Notes: generated by a model not told the origin, from the sequence alone. Shown: positions 1-11,639, numbered from the stretch's first letter. The stretch: DNA of 64,000 bases from Benincasa hispida (GCF_009727055.1 NC_052354.1:49711600-49775599), one strand, 5' to 3'. Numbers and translations: made by a program.

Positions 1-216
1 GAACAAAATTTTAAATAAATGACCCGATTAACCCGAACCAACCCAACCCAACCCAAATATTTGGTTGGGTTGGGTTGGATTCATTTTTTAATAAAAGTTA
101 TTTGGGTTGAAGAAATTTACAAACCAAACAATTTGGTTGGGTCTAAAAAGTCTTTCAACCCAACCCAACTCAACCTAACCTATGTACACCCCTACAAAAT
201 ACACTTAGAATTTTAA
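1..216. repeat. AACCC/GGGTT-rich inverted repeat, MITE-like
   Basis: Blocks of CCAACCCAACCC (about 35-58 and 157-182) face blocks of GGTTGGGTTGGG (62-78 and 133-141), so the stretch can fold back on itself. The short open frame across it is low-complexity and not a gene. It lies on the 3' side of the calmodulin-like exons, possibly inside one of that gene's introns. It is not telomeric: the unit is AACCC, not AAACCCT. Confidence 0.5.
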
Positions 217-720
217 GGTATGTTTTACAGTTATGCTCTTAGACTCTTAAAAGCTTTATTTATACCTTTCAATTTTGAAATTTGTTCTAAACAAATAATT
301 TCATTAGATGAGAATTGATGTAAAAATTAATGTGTAAAAATTAGAATGCATGTAAGTAAATTGGAAGGATAGTAATTGTATTGTAAAAATTGATTATGTT
401 TATATTTTGAGATGAAATAAATGACAACACTTTTATTTTCCATATAGTTGTAAAATCATACGAATTATCACATTATTTTTCATCATTAACAATTTATAAG
501 TTCTCGGTGAAAGTAAATCTAAGTAAAATTGAAACTTTTCCAAATTTATAGGTATATTTTTTAAACCTACTCTAGAAAAAAAAAATTACTCTTTTAAAAA
601 ATTCCAAAAAATACAATATGAGACATGAATGAAAATCCTAGTAAGTGCATGTAAATTAACCATTAAAAAAAAACTGAGATCACATATTTTTTTATATAAA
701 AAAATCTATTAAATAGTTAC

Positions 721-1667
721 CTTCATCTTCTTTGCCATGAGATTGAAGAACTCCCCAAATTCAATAGATCCATTTCCATTAACATCAACTTCATTCATCA
801 TCATTTGCAATTCTTCTTCAGTAGGGTTGTGATGCAATGATCTAATCGCTGTAGCTAGCTCTTCGATCGTTATACATCCTATATTTCAAAAACGCTTAGA
901 GTTATTATAATCAAATAATTTCAGTAGGATGTATCGACCTAGTTGATATATCTTAATACTTATGATCTCTCTTATTTTCATATTTGATTCAAAGATATAT
1001 ATATAATCAAATAATTTCAAATATTAAAATTATAATCACGTTAAAAAAATATTATACACATTTTTTTCACTTAAAAATCATATCATGTGGTGTGATCATG
1101 GTTAACTCAAATATACCTCTACTAGTTATGACATATTCTTGATCAGTAAAACGTTCCTCAAGCAAAGAAGGAAAACACTTTAAATTGTAGTTAATAATTT
1201 TTTTACTTTTTTTTTTTTTAACTCTATGTTCTAAAAAATAGAAAACTAGTTTCAAATTAAGTTCCTGAACATGTTTTAGGCCAGTTATATTAGTTTCATT
1301 GATCTTCTTTTTAATAAATTTAATTAAAGTAGGGTTTATTTATTTTGTTTTATACCTTTTAAAAAATATTTTTTTAGCAATCCAGTCATATAGAAATTAT
1401 GGAAATTGAACATAAATTTATTTCTTAAAAAGTAAAAATCCGGATAAAAAATATTATCAAATAGATTTTAAAATGATGAGTAATTTAAAAACTCAAACAT
1501 AAGAAGTCGATCGAGCATCGTGAGCGATAATGGAAGATAATTTGATTTATATATTTATACTAATATATATTTTACAAGAAAAAATAAAAATCATACATAC
1601 CATCACCATCTTTGTCAAGCAGACAAAAGGCTTCTTGAAATTCTGAAATGATTTGCTCTTCAGACAT
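721..1667 (-). CDS. Calmodulin-like EF-hand protein, 5' part (exons 1-2 only)
   Basis: A calcium sensor of the calmodulin/CML family. Exon 1 is 1667-1601 (ATG at 1667) and exon 2 is 878-721. The donor at 1600-1599 reads GT, the acceptor before 878 reads AG, and a GT donor follows 721, so a further exon is expected beyond it. The two exons give 75 in-frame residues starting [14 protein letters not shown]. Two canonical EF-hand loops are visible: DKDGDGCITIEE and [12 protein letters not shown], each with Asp at position 1, Gly at 6, Ile at 8 and Glu at 12. Calmodulins have four hands in about 149 residues; hands 3 and 4 are absent. No matching exon is found in 1-720, so the gene either runs off the left edge through a long intron or is truncated. 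The sequence resembles the divergent CML8/CML11 type more than canonical calmodulin, which is inference. Confidence 0.85.
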
Positions 1668-1734
1668 GATATAGTGAAGAAGAATTAAGCAGCTTGGTCC
1701 TTGACGAAAAATATATGATTAATTAGCTTTGGGT

Positions 1735-2221
1735 CTGGAACATATTGGAATACTAAAGGCTATAAATATACAAAAATTATACCTTCAAATTTAAGAATAT
1801 ATTATATATATTGGGTCCTTATATATATATATATGGGGTCACATTGCTTTTTCTTTAATAAACATTACGACCTCTTAAACTTGATTTAAAATGTCCACTT
1901 GGTAAATGCATGAATAAGATATATTTGAAAAATAAGGCTTTTTTTTTTTATGATCTTCATGTTTATTATTTCCTTTTTTTTTTTTTTTTTTTTTGACTTT
2001 AAGAAAGAAAAACAAAAACATGTTGAATTCAAAATAATAATAATAATTTTAGTTTTCGTTGTTTTTAAATAATTTAAGTTGATTTGATAACTATTTTCAG
2101 TTTTTTATCTTTTTTCCCATAATTTTTATTTTTTTAAATAATCATCTTCCAAATTCCAAAAATAAATTTTAAAAAACTATTTTTGGTTTTAATACTAAAA
2201 ACTAAATTTCCATTAAACGAA

Positions 2222-2262
<41 letters not shown>

Positions 2263-3054
2263 GAAATCTGAATACAATTTCATAAGAAGGTGTCATAAAA
2301 ATTAAAAAGACAAAAAAATAAAAATAATTGCTCACAAAAAGTCCATGCTTCTGAAAAATTGAAAATAAAATGAAAATAAAAAGAAATGTTCCCAAACAAA
2401 TCCTTTAGCTACAATTTTCGTTTATAAATTGTAAGCAAATAAATTTTCTTGTTTTTTTTTTTAAAAAAAAAGTTTTATTTAGTTATTATTTTTATTTTTA
2501 TTTTTTTGTTTTTCTAAACTCATTGTCACAATATCCTTATAGTTCGGAAAAAAAATTGCACATATTGACTAGGTCCTAATAGGTGATTTTCTTAATAGAA
2601 AAATGAAGTTGAATATATTCACAATTGGACAAAATCTGCAATGAAAATTAAGGAGGGCAAAGTTGAAATGTACAGGAATTGCTCTAATTTGGAAATTAAG
2701 CATTTATTTATTTATTTATTGGGATTCACTTTTTCTAATATTTATTTGGCATATATTTTTTTTAAAAAAAATGTTTGGGCAGAAGTGTTTGTTAGTTTTC
2801 CAAACAAGTTTTTTGTTCTCTCATGTAAATTATTTTTTATTTTTTCCCCATTGATAAGGAAGTGTAGAGAAGTCACATTTAATTAATTAGTGTGACAAAG
2901 ACAAATTATATATATACTACAAAACATATGAACCACAAAAGATTGAATAAAATAAAATTAAAAAGACCAAGTATAATGAATTTGAAACCCCCTTTGTCAC
3001 GAAGATTTTATCTTTTTTTCTTAAAAAGAAAAAAATAATGTTTATGGGTTACCT
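1735..3054. other. AT-rich stretch without a recognised gene
   Basis: It holds long homopolymer runs (T at about 1973-1994, A at 2227-2260) and short open frames of low complexity. The part from 1735 on is the likely upstream region of the calmodulin-like gene; no promoter element stands out against the AT background. Confidence 0.5.
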
Positions 3055-3059
3055 TATAT
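3055..3059. repeat. Target-site duplication, left copy (TATAT)
   Basis: It matches TATAT at 7764-7768 on the other side of the copia element. Because the sequence is AT-rich, the match alone is weak, but it sits exactly at both LTR edges. Confidence 0.65.
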
Positions 3060-3170
3060 TAAGCCAAAGTAAATAAAACTTGCATCTTTATTAATCTCAA
3101 AAGAGCCAAGTACAGCAAGCAACAATAATAACTATTTAACTACATTTATAACAAAATACTAATTAACTCA
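3060..3170 (-). repeat. 3' LTR of the copia element
   Basis: This 111-bp direct repeat of 7640-7763 begins TGAGTT and ends GCTTA on the minus strand. Compared with the other copy it lacks about 11 bp including the TATA-like sequence. No clear polypurine tract precedes it on the minus strand. Confidence 0.88.
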
Positions 3171-3189
3171 TATATATAGTAATGTCAAG

Positions 3190-4690
3190 AACGCCCATCT
3201 TGGACAACAATGGAGAAAATGAAGATTTTAGTAAGGCTTTAGTAAAGATGTCAGCAAGTTGCAAGTGAGTCCGGATGGGAAGAAGTTTGACAGCTCCACG
3301 AATGATGTGATCTCGGATAAAATGACAATCAATTTTAATGTGCTTTGTCCTTTCATGAAAAACCGGATTTTCAGCAATATAGACAGCAGCTTCATTATCA
3401 CAGTATATTAAAGAATGATGAACAAGAGGGATTGAAAGTTCTTGGAGAAGTTGAGTAACTCATAACAACTCACTTGTAGTAGCAGCTAATGCTCGATATT
3501 CAGCTTCAGAAGAGGATCGGGAAACCGTAGACTGCTTCTTAGTCTTCTAACTAATGATGGAGTCTCCCAAGAAGATGCAAAAACCAGATATGGACTTCCT
3601 TGAATCAGGACAAGAGCCCCATTCAGCATCAGAATATGCCTTCAACTGGAATAAATGGACAGGACACAATAGAATACCTTGTCCAAGAGAAGCCTTCAAA
3701 TACCTCAACAAGGACATGGCAGCATCAAGATGAGGTTGACGTGGTTGAGCAACAAATTGGCTGAGCTTATGGACAGCAAATGCTATGTCGGGACGAGAGA
3801 TAGTCAAATATAACAGTCGCCCCAATAAGTCTTCAATACATTGTTGCATCCGTGAGGAGAGTACCAACATCAATTTGTAGCCTCAAATTCGGATCAAGAG
3901 GCAGGGGAGTCGGTTTGCAAGCCAACAATCCATGATTTTCCAAAAGCTGTAATGTATAGTTCCGTTGGGACAGAAGGATGCCTCGTGATGATCTTGCAAT
4001 TTCAAGTCCCAAGAAACACAGAAGAGAACCCAAGTCTTTTAGCTTGAAGGCCTTGTGAAGATGGTCTTTTAACTCATGTAGCATAGGTAAAGAAGCACCA
4101 GTGATGACTATGTCATCAACATAAACGAGCAAGGCAATGAAAGACTCATCAGAACCTCGAGTAAACAGAGAGTAATCTGATTTAGACTGAGAAAAACCCA
4201 AGCAAAGGAAGGCTTTCAAGAATTTGTCAAACCATTGTCTTGATGCTTGTTTGAGACCATAGATTGACTTATGCAAACGACAAACGAAATGTTCCCTCTG
4301 TTTGTGGATGACATTGTGCTCATAACCCAAGTGTAAGTCCATATATACTTCTTAAACTAGATCACTATGTAAGAAAGCATTATTAACATCTAGTTGAAGT
4401 AGAGATCAACATTTGAGGCAGCAAGAGTAAGGAAAACTTTGACAGTAACGAGCTTGGCAACAGGTGAAAACGTCTCAATGTAATCAAGACCCTCTTGCTA
4501 TGTGTATCCCTTAGCCACCAATCGTGCCTTATAGCGGTCAATGTTCCCATCTGCACGGTACTTGATTTTGTATATCCATTTGCAGCCAATAGAGTGTTGT
4601 CTTTAAGGTAAGGGTACAATAGACCAAATCTTGTTGGTCTTCATTGCTAGGAGTTCATCTTGCATAGCTTGGCGCCAATGCTCATGAGAG
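3190..4690 (-). pseudogene. Copia reverse transcriptase and RNase H, broken
   Basis: It begins near 4690 with residues resembling EHWRQAMQDEL, continues through SIYGLKQASRQW, and has the catalytic YVDD motif intact at 4112-4123. The RNase H part (about 3880-3190) shows SRPDIAFAVHKLSQF, YSDAEWGSCPDSRKS and a CDNEAAVYIAENP-type segment. A stop near 4320, a frameshift around 3836-3873 and another stop near 3545 break the frame. In the intact family this region copies the RNA genome into DNA and removes the RNA strand. No intact product can be made here. Confidence 0.9.
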
Positions 4691-4699
4691 ACAGCTTGA

Positions 4700-6479
4700 T
4701 GATAAAATTATGGTTCATATGTGGCTGAGACATTGAGTGCAAATAGTTTGTAAGTAGAATGCAACCTGTCATAAGACAAAACGGCCTGCAAAGGAAATTT
4801 AGTATGTGTCTGCTGAGAATGTTTTTGTAATATGAGGTTGCAATGATAGTCCCTGAGATATGAAGGTGGTTTAATAGCCCTTGTAGAGCGGCAAGGATGA
4901 AGAGACTGATGGGTACTATCATCAGGAGAAAGATTAGGCAAACTGGTAGCCGCGGCATCAGTAGGTTCATAAGGGAGTTCAACAGGGGTCGATGCTTCAT
5001 TTGAAGTGTGCTGCTCATTAGGAGCAGGCTGCAAAATGTCCTCCGGGGTAGGATGACCAGCAGATGATGAAGGCACTGCACAACTAGATAGATCACCTGA
5101 AAAGGTAAGTGGCAATGGTAGGACTAAATCAGGAAAAGGGTCAAGTACCTCCTCTTGAGAGCTGATTTGATGAAAAGAGAATATATCTTCATGAAACACA
5201 ACATCTTGTGAAATAAAGAGCTGTTTCTTCTCAATGTCATATAGTCGATAGCCTTTGACACCAGTGGGATATCCCAAAAAAACAGACACAATGGCCTGAG
5301 GCTGGAACTTTGTCCTGTGTGAAGTTAAGGTAGATGCAAAGCAAAGACAACCGAAGGTACGTAGTGAATGATAATCAACATGTTCACCATTCAAATGATA
5401 AAAATGAGTTTACTAAGATAGAATATGAGATGGAGTTCGGTTGACCAAATAAGATGCAGTTAATATGCATTCTCCCCAAAACATGATAGGTAACCTAGAT
5501 TGAAACAGGAGAAACTGTGCTACATTTAACAAATGTTAGTGTTTTCTTTCCACTACTGAATTTTGTTGAGGTCGTTCAACACAAGAAAACTGATGGAGAA
5601 CTCCTTTAGAAGCAAAAAAAATCAATAAAAGCCAATTCTGGTGCATTATCAGACTGAAAAACTTTGATAAAACGACCATATTGAGTTTCAACCAGTTGAA
5701 AGAAACGAGGAACAATATTAATAGCTTCAATTGTTTCGCATCAGAAAAACCTAAGTGTACCGAGAATAATCATCAACTATTGTTAAGAAGTAACAATATC
5801 CAACATGAGTAGGTTCATTATAGGGGCCTCAAACATCACAATGTATAACATCAAATGCATGAGCAACAAGTCTATTATGGCTTTGAAAAGATAGTCGTTT
5901 CTGTTTTACTAAAGGACAGATCAAGCATTTATTACAAGTACTATCCAAGTCAACATGTAAAATTTCTTTTAGGAAACTAAGATGCTTGTGGAATGGGTGT
6001 CCAAGTCGATTATGCTAAGTATAAGTAGAAAGTGTAGTAGTGGAAGAACAAACAAGCTCTGTAAGTAGAGGAGAATGCGAGAATGAATGTAAAGACTTAT
6101 CAACTGAAGCTTGTAATAGATGTAGTCCATGCCATTTGTTAGCCTTGCTAATCATCTTCAAAGAATACTTGTCCTAAATTAGACAAGAACCACTGGAAAA
6201 AGTGACCATTACTGGTAGATGAGAAGTTAAAGAGCTTTTGGAAATTAAGTTGAAATAGAAATCTGGTATATATAATATATTCTGTAGCATGATATATGTA
6301 GTGACTTGAATATCTCCAACAAATTCAACCAAAAGCTGAGACTGGTTTGGTATGGAAACAATTGTTGGGTAATTGATCTTAAAGAAGTGAATAAGGCCTT
6401 ATTATAACAAATATGAGCTGATGCACTAGAATTAAGTATCCACTGATCAAAAGATATACCAGGGAGGGAGCAAATACCT
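4700..6479 (-). pseudogene. Copia protease and integrase, broken
   Basis: The protease block at about 6470-6300 reads WILNSSASAH where the family has an Asp-Ser-Gly catalytic triad; the catalytic Asp codon (6431-6433) encodes Asn. The integrase zinc finger follows at about 5990-5890 (HNRLGH, then CNKC), then IHCDV with a TGA where Trp is expected, then a VLHQFSCVERPQQNSVVERKH-like core piece near 5540-5620, and the C-terminal TFGCLCFAS and GVKGYRLYD motifs near 5250-5370. Several frames are used. The integrase C-terminal extension ends with the [15 protein letters not shown] box that precedes RT in copia. Confidence 0.88.
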
Positions 6480-7510
6480 GCAACATGACCAGTAGGATTG
6501 ACAGATTTTGTTGCTGTAGTGGTTGTTTTGGACTTGTTGAAATGAGATTGGAGCATGGCCAATAATCTTTGGCATTGTTCAGCTGTAAGAGAAGATAAAG
6601 AATCAGAATGGTTTGTCTTTGCTGATGACTCGGGAGGCTTGTAAAGCTTGTGGCTAGGAGGATATCCATGGAGTTTGTAACAACGATCAACTGTATGCCC
6701 TTGAAGATTGCAGTGGGTGTAGAGTGGCCTCTCCTTCTTCTTGTGTTAATTGGTGTTGCAAAAATTGTTCGGAGTAGGCTGGGAGGAAGCAGAAGGACCA
6801 TTTTTCACAAGAAGGGCAGTGGCATTGGATGAAGGCACGACAATACCAGGGGATGAAGAATAAGCTTTCTGATCAATTTCTTATGCAACTAAGGAAAAGG
6901 CACGATTGATCGAGGGTTATGGTTCCATCAGCAACAACTGAGATCTGATAGGAGTAGAGGAGTCGTTTAATCTCATGAGAAACGCCATAACATACTCTGT
7001 TTGGAAGTAGGTCTATAGGTTCTTGACGCCGCCGCAAGTACATTTTCCACAAGAGCAGGAAAGGCGGTAGGATATCAGTTCATTCCACAACGTCTTCAGC
7101 TTTGCATAGTATGTGGTGACAGAGTCTTGATTGTGAGTGAGGTTGGAAATTTCGCGGAGTCAGAGAAGTTGATGCTCGCAGAGATCTCTTTGGAAAGGGA
7201 GTTAAGAATCCACGCAGTGATGACACCATTGCATATGATCCAAGAGCTGAGTAACTCACCAGAAGGATGAGGGATTTCTCCATTGATGAAGTCGAGTTTA
7301 TTCTTGACAGTGAGCTTGATCTTCATCGCTAACTCCATGACTTGTAGTTCGATTCCGTGAGAAGATTGGAAACGAGCACAAAGCTGGTACTGTCTGGGGG
7401 ATGAAGAAAGTAAGGGTTCTGATATTGTTCAAGAATGGAAGGGGGGAAGCTTGAGCATTCTCCATGGAGTTAGAGTTTTCGGAGGAAGTTGGATCGCCGT
7501 TTCTGGTCAT
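6480..7510 (-). pseudogene. Copia gag, broken
   Basis: It starts MTRNGDPTSS at 7510, 115 bp inside the primer-binding site. The capsid-like part includes AMKIKLTVKNKLDFINGEIP (about 7330-7270), as in copia gag proteins of the UBN2/Retrotran_gag type. The zinc knuckle near 6680-6721 reads YTHC...GH....C: the first Cys codon (6719-6721) is Tyr, so metal binding would be lost. At least two frameshifts separate the pieces. Gag would form the virus-like particle. Confidence 0.85.
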
Positions 7511-7624
7511 GGCGAGAGAAAAGAGAGAGAGACAATTTGGAGGGAAGACGAAAGGTAAAAAATGAACAGTCTGAAGAGAAGACGAAAGGTCGAAAACAAA
7601 AAAGGAAGGAAAACTTTTATTAAA

Positions 7625-7636
7625 GCTCTGATACCA
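7625..7636 (-). other. Primer-binding site, tRNA-Met type
   Basis: Minus strand TGGTATCAGAGC, the usual plant copia primer-binding site complementary to initiator tRNA-Met, three bases inside the 5' LTR edge. This fixes the element's orientation and LTR end. Confidence 0.9.
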
Positions 7637-7639
7637 TAT

Positions 7640-7763
7640 TAAGCAAAAGTAAATAAAACTTGCTTATCTTTATTAATCTCAAAAGAGCTTTTATATAGGC
7701 AAGTACAACAAGCAACAATAATAACCATTTAACTACATTTATAACAAAATACTAACTAACTCA
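7640..7763 (-). repeat. 5' LTR of the copia element, with TATA box
   Basis: A 124-bp LTR. On the minus strand it carries TATATAAAA (7689-7697), the likely promoter TATA box, about 50 bp before the primer-binding site. The 3' copy has lost this stretch. Confidence 0.85.
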
Positions 7764-7768
7764 TATAT

Positions 7769-9120
7769 CTAATAACTTAAATAATATTTTTTAAAGTTTC
7801 TTTTAGTAATTATTTTTTTATTAATTTAAAAAATTAAATTTATTAACACCACTTTCACAATAAATATGTTTAAGAATTCAAATGTTTACCTAACAAAAAA
7901 AAAATGTGAGAATCGTTAATTTTTAAAAAACTTAAGTTCCTAACGAAAACAAGGTACAATTTTTAAAAATCAAATATTTATCAACCCATGTCTAAATGAT
8001 TTTTTTTTTTTTTTTTCATTTTGGTATTGAAATCATTCTAATTATTGAACAGCCATAGCTAAACAAGCAAAATGTTTAAAAACTTAAAAAGACTAGTGTA
8101 GTACCACTTACCGATGTCTCGGTATATTTTTAAACTTTAAATTGATTGACACAAAATAATACTATGAACTATTATGTATAATTAAATTAAAATAAATTAT
8201 AGCATGTTATGATGCTTTTAATTTATTTCGTTGGTTTTAATAAAAATTAAATTTGATTTAGATTAGGCTAATATGAGAAACTCAATTAAATTTAAATAAT
8301 GTACATTTGACTTAAAAAACCTAATGAGAAATCATGATAGCATCGAGACAATATTAACGGACTATTGTCCTCATATAATGAGAATTTGATAATAAAAAAA
8401 TGTAAAATTAAATAAAACTTCTCAAAATAAAGATAGATTAATTAAACATCGTATTTGTCATTAAAAAGATGACATATATTTTCTCCATTTATATAGATTG
8501 ACAGCAACGTCCATTCCTTTTTCTTTTTTTCTTTTTTTTTTTTTTCATATTTGCAACCTTTACTTATTCAATATATTTTTATTGATATATATGACTGTGT
8601 TCTCCATATTTTCTTGAGGTAGACCATGCTCTCCAATTTATATACATCATCTATTAGAATTTTAATAAGCAAACATTTTATTTTAAAGACAATATAGCTA
8701 CTATAAAAATTAAATTCGTAATTGTTGAATTATTTACAAATAAAAAAATTTGTTAAATGAGAAAATTGTATCGATATTACTACTACTACTAATAATAATA
8801 TATATTATTTTATTATTAATATTTTATCTTAGAAAAGAAAAATCAAACCAATAAACTTTGATTAAAAAAAAACTAACAAACTTTGAAAATCCGGGAAAAT
8901 GACCTTAAAAAATTTTCTTTAAAATTAATGTAAATAATTATACAATGACATATACGTAATTTATTAAAAAAATTAAAACGTAAAGTGGTGCATAAATAGT
9001 TTTCGAACATACTTAACTTTTTAATATATTATAGATAAAATAAAATTAAACATGTTATCAAACTAGATTGATTTTTTTGTTCTTTTGATAAATAATTAGC
9101 TCTTGATATTGAGAAAATTA
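7769..9120. other. AT-rich intergenic DNA, no gene seen
   Basis: There are homopolymer runs (T at 8000-8016 and 8527-8545), ACT/AAT triplet runs near 8778-8805, and no open frame of coding character on either strand. Confidence 0.5.
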
Positions 9121-9484
9121 AAAGGATATTGTCCTTTTAGAAACTATTTAGGAAAATATTGTTGTTTTCAAACTATTTGTAAAAACATTATTTTTTTTTA
9201 AAAAAAATAAGTCGATGGTTGAAAATTCGACCTATCTCCTTTCATTTGTATGTCGAACTTTGAACCCTCGACCTCGCCCTTCCTAACATTATTATTGAGT
9301 CTGTTTAATTATCATTCCGGAGACCTTCCTCTATCAAAAGATCGTATTCCTAAATTTTCATAAGGTTCCCTAGAATTCCTTCCAAAGCTTGTTGAATAAT
9401 TTTTACGGATTATGTCATCTCAACAAGTCTGACTAAATAACGAGCTAATGAATCTCCTTTTTGCCACTGAACTTCCCAATCAAA

Positions 9485-9595
9485 TTCAAGAGCGAGATTA
9501 TGAGAGAGAGCGAGAGCGAGAGCAAGATTTTGAGCGAGAGCGTGAGCGTGGGTGTGAGGAGAGCGAGAGCGAAATAGCGAGATTTTGATAGAGAG
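9485..9595. repeat. GAGAGCGAGAGC array, left
   Basis: An imperfect array of GAGAGCGAGAGC and GCGAGATTTTGA units. The same unit occurs inverted (GCTCTCTC, AAGATCTCGCTC) at 12121-12465, so the two arrays bracket the coding part of the MULE region. Confidence 0.75.
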
Positions 9596-9724
9596 TGAAA
9601 ATACCGTACAAATTTTCCCTTTTTTCCTTTTTAATTATTACACATTCCACCTTCTTTCTAATCCTTTCTTCTTCTTTTTTTTTTTTAATTTTTCATTTTA
9701 TAAAAACAATTTCTAAAAATATTT

Positions 9725-9744
9725 NNNNNNNNNNNNNNNNNNNN
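9725..9744. other. Assembly gap, 20 N
   Basis: Twenty undetermined bases lie just downstream of the stop codon of the plant-mobile-domain gene. The true length is unknown. Confidence 0.95.
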
Positions 9745-9761
9745 AAAAATAATTACAAAAA

Positions 9762-11215
9762 TCAATGTGTCCCACAAGGCGGACGTCGTCGATTTCGAGC
9801 TGGTTGTCGTTGTCGTCGTCGACTTCGAACTTGAGGTTGCTCGGGTTCTTCTTGATGTTGCTCTGGTACCTCTGCAGGCGCTTCATAATAGAAATATTCA
9901 TTATGCTCTCCATGACCCCGACCATGTCCATGCACGTATGAAGACGAAGGACCGGCCTCTGAGTCATAATGTCTTGAATCAAATACTGACATCATCATCA
10001 TCGGACTAACATAATCAGTTTGACTCTACGTTTGCGTCATAAGGGGCAACTTTTCCACATTATGTGCAACCTCATCAAACTCATCCTCTTCCCGAACAGG
10101 TCCTCTACGTCTAGAAGCTGGTGAGGAACAATAGGTATATCGTACATATAATGAATTTCCTCCATATAGCTTTGCTTGTCACTACATATAGCAAGAACCT
10201 GGTTCGGATCATTCGCAACCTCACGGAGTCTACTGTTGTTCGATCTCTATGAATTGTAAAACAATTAGACAACATTTAAAATAAATTTAAATTAAAAAAA
10301 TAGATAATATTCATTCATTTACCAGATGACCCACAGCTGCTCTCAAACGAGTGACGTAGTGTCTTATGATATTATTATACCAATGAATATATTCTGGAGT
10401 GACATCTATGTCAAACTGTTCAAGAGAAACCCCCACTGCAATAAACCTTGCACGATTGTGCCATCGAACTCCCAAATGTGCAACTTTTTCAGACCAATCT
10501 TCAATCCTTAGGTCAATATCATGCAGTACGGGTTCAGTATTACAAGGCGATGGGACATCCTGCTGAAAATCGAATTGTCTCATCACCCTGTCAGGAAGAT
10601 GCCACTCACCAATGTGAAATCATATGAGAGGACTCATCGTCCGCCATATGTTTTCACCATTCGTACAAAAATTAGGCAAATTATGCACAATAATTTTGTA
10701 CGATTCCCAAATAACCTGAAACAAAAAAAATTATATTAGAGAATATTAAAGACAAATACAATAAAAATGTGAATAAAATAATCTATTAGGTTTAGTGTAA
10801 TGTACCTGTTCAGGTTGAAGCAGATCAAACATGTATCTATACTGGTTGACTACATGTGTGGCTATCCTAGTCACACAAAATTTGTCTCTCCACCTAAATT
10901 TTTAAATTGATAATTTAGAATTTAAATTAACTAGATTAGTGATATAAAAATTAAATTAAATTAAAACAACATACCGAGAACCGTAGACTCGTCCAACTAA
11001 CTGAGCGTCATTAACATGATGTAGCTGTGGAGCCATTGTTGGATATCGCTCCCAAGCCCATAGTTGCAAAAGTATGAGAGGTCCAACTATCTCTCGAACC
11101 TCAGGTCTTGTTGCTTTGCATAGTTGTCTATACAACCATGCCAAGCATGCTCCACCCACGAATACCGCCCCGCATCATGGAGGTTAGCTAACAGTGGCAA
11201 GAACATTAAGTGAAC
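9762..11215 (-). pseudogene. Plant mobile domain (MAIN-like) gene, broken, multi-exon
   Basis: It resembles the PMD proteins annotated as MAIN-like or 'serine/threonine-protein phosphatase 7 long form homolog'. Exons by GT-AG sites: about 11215-10975, 10893-10806, 10715-10323, 10246-9762. Motifs in order: LACLAWLYRQL-like start, GPLILLQLWAWERYP, WRDKFCVTRIATH, DLLQPEQ, VMRQFDFQQDVPSP, YIHWYNNIIRHYV, then a low-complexity Glu/Gln/Arg tail ending RRRPPCGTH before TGA (9762-9764). Breaks: a 1-bp loss near 11160, a TGA inside exon 3 (10620-10622), a frame change near 10110 and a TAG near 10025. Host MAIN/MAIL proteins act in transposon silencing and genome stability; many PMD copies travel in transposons, as here beside a MULE transposase. 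Confidence 0.85.
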
Positions 11216-11236
11216 AAAATGGCTTAATGATCTTGA

Positions 11237-11629
11237 ACAAGCCATCATACCAAGCGGTACTGATCATGTAACAAGTGGCAAGCATTTGGCATTCCATGCT
11301 CACATTTTATGGCTGTTTGCTCACATTTTAATATGAATTACAAAGATTTTATTGAGGACTACTACAAATTGTCAACGTATGCTGAATATTACTCTCCTCA
11401 ATTTCAACCTGTACCACATGAAGATTACTGGATCATGCACCCTTATATGCCTGTCTTACATCCTGATCCATCGTTGTTGAGAAGACCTAGTAGACCGAAA
11501 AGTTCACGTTATCACAACGAGATGGATTGGACAGAACCAGCCACTCGACAATGATGTGGATTTTGTAACCAGTTAGGACATAATCGAAGGAAGTGTCCTT
11601 TGTTACGAAGACGGGCTCCAGATAGTTAG
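11237..11629 (+). pseudogene. MULE transposase C-terminal remnant
   Basis: It encodes the end of a Mutator-like transposase. A SWIM zinc finger is recognisable (SCNKWQAFGIPCSH, 11264-11305), followed by FMAVCSHFNMNYKDFIEDYY, a PVP segment, and a CCHC knuckle CGFCNQLGHNRRKC (11555-11596), ending TAG 11627-11629. The first Cys of the SWIM CxC is TGA (11261-11263), and a second TGA (11552-11554) comes just before the knuckle. The catalytic DDE domain is missing: it should lie upstream, where the PMD gene now lies on the other strand. So it is an inactive fragment. Confidence 0.85.
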
Positions 11630-11639
11630 GGATTGAATA

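Larger units (their letters stand above)
3060..7763 (-). mobile_element. Decayed full-length Ty1-copia LTR retrotransposon
   Basis: The element is bounded by two short LTRs (3060-3170 and 7640-7763) and by a 5-bp direct repeat TATAT outside each end (3055-3059 and 7764-7768). Read on the minus strand, the order is 5' LTR, tRNA-Met-type primer-binding site, gag, protease, integrase, reverse transcriptase, RNase H, 3' LTR. Protease-integrase before RT is the copia order. The total of 4.7 kb is normal for copia. Every domain carries stops or frameshifts, so it cannot move on its own. The LTRs differ by about four substitutions and two indels over roughly 110 bp, which implies an insertion of some age. 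Confidence 0.92.

Noticed and set aside
1..216. Interstitial telomere repeat
   Set aside because: The unit is AACCC/GGGTT, not the plant telomere unit TTTAGGG, and it is arranged as an inverted pair.
2213..2395. Hydrophobic small protein on the minus strand
   Set aside because: It consists of a poly-Phe run from a poly-A tract and low-complexity sequence; no gene signals.
4647..5096. 149-codon frame on the minus strand
   Set aside because: It overlaps the copia integrase C-terminus in another phase and has no domain of its own.
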